A DNA stretch of 64,000 nt from Antedon mediterranea (lineage: Eukaryota; Echinodermata; Crinoidea; Comatulida; Antedonidae): positions 12,217,001-12,281,000 of the forward strand of contig NC_092673.1 in NCBI RefSeq assembly GCF_964355755.1, given 5' to 3'. Shown here in pieces: positions 57,640 to 64,000 of the stretch (positions within the stretch are counted from its first letter, which is position 1; every line of letters begins with the position of its first letter). The notes below the pieces were generated by a model, which worked only from the letters and a program-made list of their open reading frames with translations, did no database searches and was not told the DNA's origin. The position numbers and the translations under genes were made by a program.

Positions 57640-57900
57640 ACTCTGTAATATCATGTACACATTTGATGTACAAAATGTTATGACGTCATGAATACCACCT
57701 GAATATTAAAAATAGTGTTTTTTGTCCCTTTTTCATAGACAATCAGTCAATAGTGCGCATCTCTGTTATCTGTGCCGATTTTTTTTCTCCAAATTTTAAT
57801 ATATGCTTGCTCAATCAATTATCTTTCTCATGAATTGCCTTGATGTTTATAAGTTATTATGAAAGCTGCTGAAATGTAGATATAAATTCATATAAGAATT
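57640..57900. repeat. Outlying copy of the intron 22 repeat unit
   Basis: It shares GTTATGACGTCATGAAT, GTGCGCATCTC and CTCAATCAATTATCTTTC in the same order as the units at 51400-54240. It lies downstream of the host gene, so the family is dispersed rather than confined to the intron. Confidence 0.55.
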
Positions 57901-57904
57901 TTTG

Positions 57905-58290
57905 TCTTGGTTCAAAAGCTATTTGGATGGTAGACGTCAACGTGTAGTTATCGATGGCGAGGCATGGCGTGTCTTCCCATTCACTCCGTGTTCCTCAGAG
58001 GTCAATTCTTCAATTGTCTTATGTTTGCTGACGATTTAAAAATAACGATTATGAAGATGCTGAACAACTTCAGGGAGACCTTACCTAAATTTAAACCCTT
58101 CTAAGTGCAATATTTTGTCTTTTACTTTAAATAAAAATAAAATTGTTTATGTCCATTTCGTCGACAACATTAAATTAATTGCTGTAGAGGTAAAAAAAAA
58201 CCACTCCCAGTAGTAAAACTAAACATTACATTTGTAAACAAAGTCAAACTTAGCAAAGGTAAAGTTGATAGTGACAAATACAACGCTAGT
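57905..58290 (+). pseudogene. LINE reverse transcriptase fragment
   Basis: Broken frames read WFKSYLDGRRQRVVIDGEAW, a remnant of the GVPQGS region, then FADDLK-like LCLLTI and LQGDL-like pieces, and LNPSKCNILSFTL. These are adjacent RT and post-RT motifs of a jockey-type LINE with internal deletions. Confidence 0.65.
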
Positions 58291-58434
58291 ATTCATGATG
58301 ACTGTTATAAAAACAAAATTAAAAGAAAAGGGAAAAATTTTATAAAAATAAATATATAAAACCCCTAACTAATAAAGAATAAACTTATGGGATGTTTTTG
58401 TTGTTTATACATAGATACACTGTAGTACTATTTA

Positions 58435-58660
58435 TTTATTTATTTATTTGGAATTACACCTTTAGATCGGTGGCACACTTAGCAAAAAGGTGCATCCTTT
58501 ACAATAACAATATAAAATATAACAATTAACAGAAAAGTAAAAAGGCAAAAGCAACTATTAACCCCTATCCTACCCCCCCCCCCCCCCCCAATTTACATCA
58601 ATACATACAGTAGATCATTACTTTATACAAATGAATACAAAACAAACTAGAAAGCCACTC
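58435..58660. repeat. Simple-sequence stretch
   Basis: A TTTA repeat (58432-58451) and a poly-C run (58575-58590) in otherwise unremarkable AT-rich sequence. Confidence 0.7.
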
Positions 58661-58849
58661 CGAGAGGGCATACCTCCACCTACTGTAAAATTCTCCTACA
58701 TAAGATTTCACCGGTAAAAAAAAAATATATATATATATATTTGTGTGTGTCTTAATGCTGTTTGTGATTTAGGCTAATTTCATTACAAGCATGTGTATGC
58801 GAGTTTGGTGTAATGGTTATGTAACAAGCCTTTCAGTTAACAATAGCTT

Positions 58850-59140
58850 CAGTTGACTAACAATAGAACAGCAATGCGAAAATCAAACGAGTGAATTTGA
58901 AAAGAAATAGGTTTTTTAAACTACTCGCATCAAAAAATGTGCACATTAAATCAAATTATGTTTTAAAATTACAAATCACAAATCATAACTCTTGCATCTT
59001 GTTCAAAAATTTTAAAGTTTTTTGGACAAGTAGTTCTCGAGAAAATGCAATTTTAGTTTACTTGTTAGAGTAAGACTGCTCGCCGGCTTTTGAAAAATTC
59101 TGTCCTATCCTTTAACACTAGCAGGTCTAAAAAAGTATAC
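58850..59140 (+). repeat. Internal direct repeat, copy 1
   Basis: It matches 59655-59960 in the same orientation: ACAATAGAACAGCAATGC, GAATTTGAAAAGAAATAGG, AACTCTTGC-TCTTGT, ACAAGTAGTTCTCGAGAAAA and GACTGCTCGCCGG all align in order. Confidence 0.85.
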
Positions 59141-59654
59141 TAAAAAGTGGTCCAGAATTGGGACTGTGGTCCCAAATGGTCCCAAAATTTAATGGAATGG
59201 TCCTTGACCACATATCTATCTGTCTATTCATTTTGGTAAAGATCTTGTAATTACTTTTTGAGTAATCCTGCTAACAAACAAATGAAAGCACTCAGAAACT
59301 GAGTGAAATACTTGGCAAAATATATCCACTGACTCGGAGCATGTTGAAAGATACATTTTTTTTGCTTTAGGTATTAGCTTTACATTGTTAAAATCCTGCT
59401 GGGGTTAATAATTTGTTTAAATAATATTTTGATACAAACAACTCCGGCATTGCAACAATGACCTTTCTAAAATCAAGATTGACCAGAATAATAATCGAGG
59501 AGTGTCTTGAAGCTGTACCGATTTGCGGCGCCTCTGCCTTAACCCATGTAGTAATATATCAATTTACCTGAAAATCAATAGGCATGTTCTGTAAGTATAT
59601 ACCTGATGAAATAAGGAAGGACACACGCTGGTGCTAACAAAACTACTTATCAAC

Positions 59655-59960
59655 TTACAATAGTTTAATTTGAATAACAATAGAACAGCAATGCCAAAAA
59701 CAAACGGGTGAATTTGAAAAGAAATAGGTTTTTTTAAACTACTCGTATAAAAAAGCTGGTACACTGAATCAAATTTTGTTTTAAAATTAAAAATCACAAT
59801 TTATAACTCTTGCCTCTTGTACAAAAATGATGTTTTTTGGACAAGTAGTTCTCGAGAAAATGCAATTTCAGTACACTTGTTACTTTAAGACTGCTCGCCG
59901 GGTTTTGAAAATTGTCTCCTATCTTTTAACACTAGCCGGTCTGAAAATAATATCATTTTT
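59655..59960 (+). repeat. Internal direct repeat, copy 2
   Basis: The second copy of the 58850-59140 segment, about 800 bases downstream, with scattered substitutions. A CAAA/CATA simple repeat lies between it and the element's right end. Confidence 0.85.
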
Positions 59961-60430
59961 GTTATTTGTGAAGTTATTAATAAACCAATTCTGTTGATTT
60001 TCAATAGGCATGGTCTGACAATATATACCTATCTACACCCAAAAATTCAGAACGATAACTTGAAAACTGTAGGCGCTATCGTGCTAACAAACAAACAAAC
60101 ATACAAACATACAAACATACATACAAACAAAGTGAATACTATACTTGGCAAAATTCTTTTTTGCCAAGTAACAAACAAACACATGCTACCGATTACATAT
60201 ACCTCCTTGGCGGAGGTAAAATATACTAAAAGTGTATTGTATGTATCATTTTGACTACGAGAAGCGATGCGAGTAAGACGTGTCGAATAATCGCTCCTGG
60301 AAATCAAACATTTCACGTGTCACACCAGCTGAATGCATTGTTACACATAGTCGCAACCTACGTTTAATTGTTCATTTACCTCCTCAAGGAATTTTGTTTA
60401 CTCGATTCCAGTGTTTTATTTGCCCGCAAC

Positions 60431-61218
60431 ATGGGCGGTGGTAAGCCAAAAGGAGGACGTCGTAACCAAAAAGAGGCTGAAGGAAAAGGCATCCCTTGCC
60501 TTGAAGATAAGTTAGATAAGTCCAATTGCGACATAGACTCTAAGGAAATCGTTGGTATTATCCAATCTGAATTGAAACTCTTATTTGATGGCAAATCGGA
60601 CATATTGGATAACTTAGCGAAACAAATAACATCGATGATCAAGGACCAACTGGCTGAGCATATTATGCAAATTGTTAGTAAAGCCACTATGGATGCTCTT
60701 AGATTTGAACTTGACGAGTCGAATGATCGCATGAAGAAAATGGAACAGGAAATCGAGGACATTAGGGAATCACTGGATGAAAGTGAACAATATTCCAGGA
60801 GGAACTGTTTGGTGATACACGGACTGGAGGAGAAAGTAGGTGAGAATACAGATAATTATTGTTACACAATTATTTAGTTCTAAGATGAACCTTACGGTGA
60901 ATCATAATGACATTGATAGGAGTCACAGACTAGGCCCCAAGAAACCAAGTAACGGCAAGCCCCGGGGAGTTATTGTGAAGTTTGCTCAATACAATAAAAG
61001 AAATGAAGTTTATAAAGCAAAAAGAAAACTGAAAGGTACCGATACCTTTATACACGAGAACCTAACAATGAAAATTGTTAAGAACCATCAAAACGCAGCA
61101 TAATTCCGCCTTGACCGCAGTCTGGACCCAAGATGGACGCATACATGTACTAACTAAGAATAATAAGAAGATTGTCGTAACAAAATTTTCCGATCTCAAC
61201 AAACTGCATTCCACCTAA
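60431..61218 (+). pseudogene. LINE ORF1, frameshifted
   Basis: The start MGGGKPKGGRRNQKEAEGKG leads into a long coiled coil (DRMKKMEQEIEDIRESLDES) and EQYSRRNCLVIHGLEEK. A single-base frameshift near 60858 changes frame, after which IDRSHRLGPKKPSNGKPRG, FAQYNKRNEVYKAKRKLKG and a degraded TQDGRIHVLTKNNKK tail follow. It is an L1-ORF1-type RNA-binding protein of the same LINE group as 272-4210 but from a different, decayed copy. Confidence 0.8.
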
Positions 61219-61483
61219 CTTACCGTGTGGTATTACATTGAATGTGAAATTGTGAGATTTCTTGTTTTTGCCCTGAAACCAGAATTTTAACTATTGTATA
61301 AATTATAGACTGCATTAATTGTTTGGTGTGTGTGCTTTATTGCGATGCTTTATATTGTAAATTGTGTTTTTTTTTATTATTGTATTGCTAACCTGCCGGT
61401 TTTTAGTCATTTAGTTGAACGCCATTTTGCTTAAAAGCTTTGGTGAATTGATTGTATTTTGTTCTTTTTTCCAATACTACTTT

Positions 61484-64000
61484 ATGAGCACGACTCAATA
61501 TGAAAATAAATCGAGTCCTATACATTCCATAGATTGCTTTGAAAGTGACGAGGCTGGTTTATGCAAATATTTCACTCCAACACAACTTAATGAGCTACAG
61601 ACGCAAATTGATAACAATGGTATCTTTAAAACGTTACACATGAATGCACGTAGTCTTCCAAAACACTTCGACGAAATTAGCATTCTGTTAGATACCATAG
61701 GTCGTGCGTTTGATGTACTTGGCTTCTCGGAAACCTAGATAAATAAGAACACGCCAATTGACTTATTAAATATCAATGGATACAATATGTACACCTGTAA
61801 TAGAGAAGGTAGAGTCGGTGGTGGAGTTTGTCTATATTTAAAAGAACAAATCAACACCGTAACACGTGATGATTTTGTATTTAATGATAACTCCATTGAT
61901 TCACTTTTTCTAGAAATAATAAACACAAACGGCAAAAATACTATTGTAGGTATGTTGTATCGACCACCAAATTCAAACGTCAACTCATTTAACTCTGATC
62001 TGGAAGAAATCTTACATAAACTTAATCGCGAAAACAAAAACTGCTATATCTTAGGAGATTTTAATCAAGACTTATTAAAATAAGACATTCAAAAAACAAC
62101 ACAGGAATTCACAAACATTATTTACTCAACATCTTTTAATCCATTAATTAACTTACCCACCAGAATAACATCGTCTTCGGCTACAATTTTAGATAATATT
62201 ATTACAAATGATAACATTTCGCATTGTGGAGTAATAGTCAGACATTACCGATCATCTACCCATTTTCATGACAACACACCTGTCATTAAATACTAACACA
62301 CAAGCTCCAATTACAAAACAAAAAATAATTAATGATACAACATTAAATAACTTGCTTATTGCTATTTCTAATGAGGATTGGGGTGAACTATATTTATGCA
62401 CAGATACCAATACATCATATAACCTATTTAACATACCTACAAAAAGTAATAAGCCAAATGGTAATACAAAGAAAAACCCATGGATCACAACAGGAATTTT
62501 GATTTCAATAAAAAAGAAAAATAAACTTTATAAAAAATACCTTCAAAACCCAACACAATTATTAAAACAAATATATAAAAAGTACAAAAACAAATTAACT
62601 CATTTAATTAGAATTCTGAAAAAACAATATTATTCCAAAAAACTGGATGCGGCTCGACACGATTCAAAGCAAACATGGAAAGTTTTAAATGAAGTTCTAA
62701 ATAGAAAAAAATCGAGTGTTAGGCCAAATGAGGTAATTAACCATAGTAATAAAACTTTGGTATGTGATCCAAAAGGTATGTCTGACGCTTTTAATGACTT
62801 CTTCTCCAACATTGGAAATGAATTAGCAATACCAAATGTAAACAATTCTGACTTTAAACAATATATGAAAGAGAGTCAATCCTAATCTATATTTTTCAAT
62901 CCTACGAATGAAGAAGAGGTTATTGAAATAGTTAGTCAAATAAAAAATTCAAATTCAGAAGGTGTTGATAACTTAAGTAATCGAATTCTAAAACATATTA
63001 TTGCTGCTGTGGCATCTCCTCTTGTACATATCTTTAACCTCTCTCTTGAGACAGGCATGGTCCCTGATAGTATGAAAGTAGCTAGACTAGTTCCAATTTT
63101 TAAATCTGGCAAAAAAAGTGACGCCAATCTCTATTCTGCCTACCGCTTCAAAAATTCTTGAAAAAATTCTTCAAATTAGAGTGAATAATTATATCACAAA
63201 GTTTAACATCCTTAATAATGCACAATATGGTTTCAGAAAAAACAGTTCTACTTTTATGGCCGTTATAGATCTGGTTGAACGAATAACCGATGTGCTTGAT
63301 AAATTGTTTAGAAACTATATTAGTGGAAGGAAACAATTTACGTCTATTGATAACACAAGTTCGTGTTTGATGGATATAAATTGCGGTGTACCACAGGGTT
63401 CAATTCTGGGGCCTCTACTTTTTATTTTGTACATTAACGATGTATTTAATTGCTCAAACTCGTTATCTTTTGTTTTATTTGCTGACGACACAAACATATC
63501 TGCATCTCACGAAAACTTGGATACGCTCATAGATCTAGTTAATGGTGAACTAAAAAATGTTTCGGATTGGTTCATGTGCAATAAACTATCAATCAACGTT
63601 AAAAAAACTAATTACATAATTTTCCGCAATCAGCGAAATCCAAGTAAATTAGAGAATGTAAATATTTATGTCAACAATAAAAGAATAGATAGAGTTAAAT
63701 CGACTAAATTCCTTGGAGTACATATTGATGAATTTCTCACATATAAGAATCACATCAATGTTACAGCTAGGAAAATATCTCGATATGTAGGCATACTATA
63801 TAAAGTAAGACATTTTTTACCAACCTATGCTCTCTGGACAATATACAAATCACTCATTGAACCAGTATTAAATTATTGCAACATAATATGGTGTAGTACA
63901 TTTCCAAGTTATCTAGATGAGTTATTTAAACTCCAGAATAGGGCATTACGAGCTATAACATGGTCAAAGTTTAATGATTCAATGACCGAATGTTTCTATA
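61484..64000 (+). pseudogene. LINE ORF2 (endonuclease-RT), broken, runs off window
   Basis: Starts MSTTQYENKSS. The endonuclease shows HMNARSLPKHFDEI, GFSET (followed at once by a stop), GGGVCLYLKE and YILGDFNQDLL. A linker frame (62268-62885) has NPWITTGILISIKKKNKLYK. The RT shows SEGVDNLSNRILKHI, AQYGFRKNSSTF, CGVPQGSILGPLLF and LFADDTNISA. Several stops and frameshifts occur, and the motif A segment expected between the YGFRKNSS block and the YISGRKQF block is deleted near 63300. The same clade as the LINE at 272-3073, opposite strand. Confidence 0.88.

Larger units (their letters stand above)
58655..60222 (+). mobile_element. Composite CCTCC-ended repeat with internal 290-bp duplication
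   Basis: The left end CACTCCGAGAGGGCATACCT with CCACCTACTGTAAAATTC matches the start of the SINE-like element at 40899. A TTTGGTGTAATGGTTATG word resembles its A box, and the right end CCTCCTTGGCGGAGGTAAAA matches that element's end. Between them a segment occurs twice (58850-59140 and 59655-59960), with TTTGGACAAGTAGTTCTCGA and GACTGCTCGCCGG in each copy. Confidence 0.65.

Overview
The window looks like nuclear DNA of a marine invertebrate animal, probably an echinoderm or a close deuterostome relative. The reasons are a large split gene with GT-AG introns, AT-rich sequence, many copies of TAGGCCTA-type words, and a dense mix of LINE, Penelope, 5S-derived SINE, Gypsy-like and DNA-transposon debris. 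The species assignment is inference. No bacterial genes, operons, CRISPR arrays or functional tRNA/rRNA genes were seen.

The only host gene recognised is on the + strand, about 8250-56695. It encodes a polycystin-1-like protein (PKD1 / PKD1L / PKDREJ / sea-urchin REJ family). I placed 23 coding exons by splice sites, phase continuity and family motifs. The order is signal peptide, a few PKD-type Ig-like domains, REJ region, GAIN/GPS autoproteolysis site, first membrane helix, PLAT domain, helices 2-6, the extracellular TOP (polycystin-motif) domain, and helices 7-11 with the pore-like region. The placed exons sum to about 2,600 codons. Exon phases agree at every junction except between exon 13 (ends 26952, phase 0) and exon 14 (starts 42956, phase 2), so at least one short exon is missing from my model inside the 16-kb intron 13.

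Layout: 1-270, arm of an inverted-repeat family; 272-4250, nearly intact two-ORF LINE on the - strand, truncated at its 3' end; 4330-7420, broken Rex1/Babar-like LINE on the - strand; 7740-8250, gene upstream region and 5' end; 8250-26952, exons 1-13 (PKD and REJ ectodomain); 26953-42955, intron 13, a transposon graveyard holding a gag-protease-only LTR element (29001-32963), two inverted-repeat elements, a 30-bp minisatellite and an RTE LINE with nested insertions; 42956-50867, exons 14-22 (GAIN/GPS, PLAT, membrane core); 50868-55448, intron 22 with a repeated-unit block, a 5S-SINE and a TIR element with an apparent 8-bp target duplication; 55449-56695, last exon; 57150, polyadenylation signal; 57900-60225, LINE debris and a composite repeat; 60430-64000, a second, broken LINE on the + strand that runs off the window.

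Most of the biology lies in the gene. The unexpected structure lies in the repeats. The main points are a 3.7-kb intronic element with long inverted arms enclosing a minisatellite, an 80-bp tandem duplication that gives exon 16 a second identical splice donor, and a retrotransposon that keeps gag and protease but lacks reverse transcriptase.
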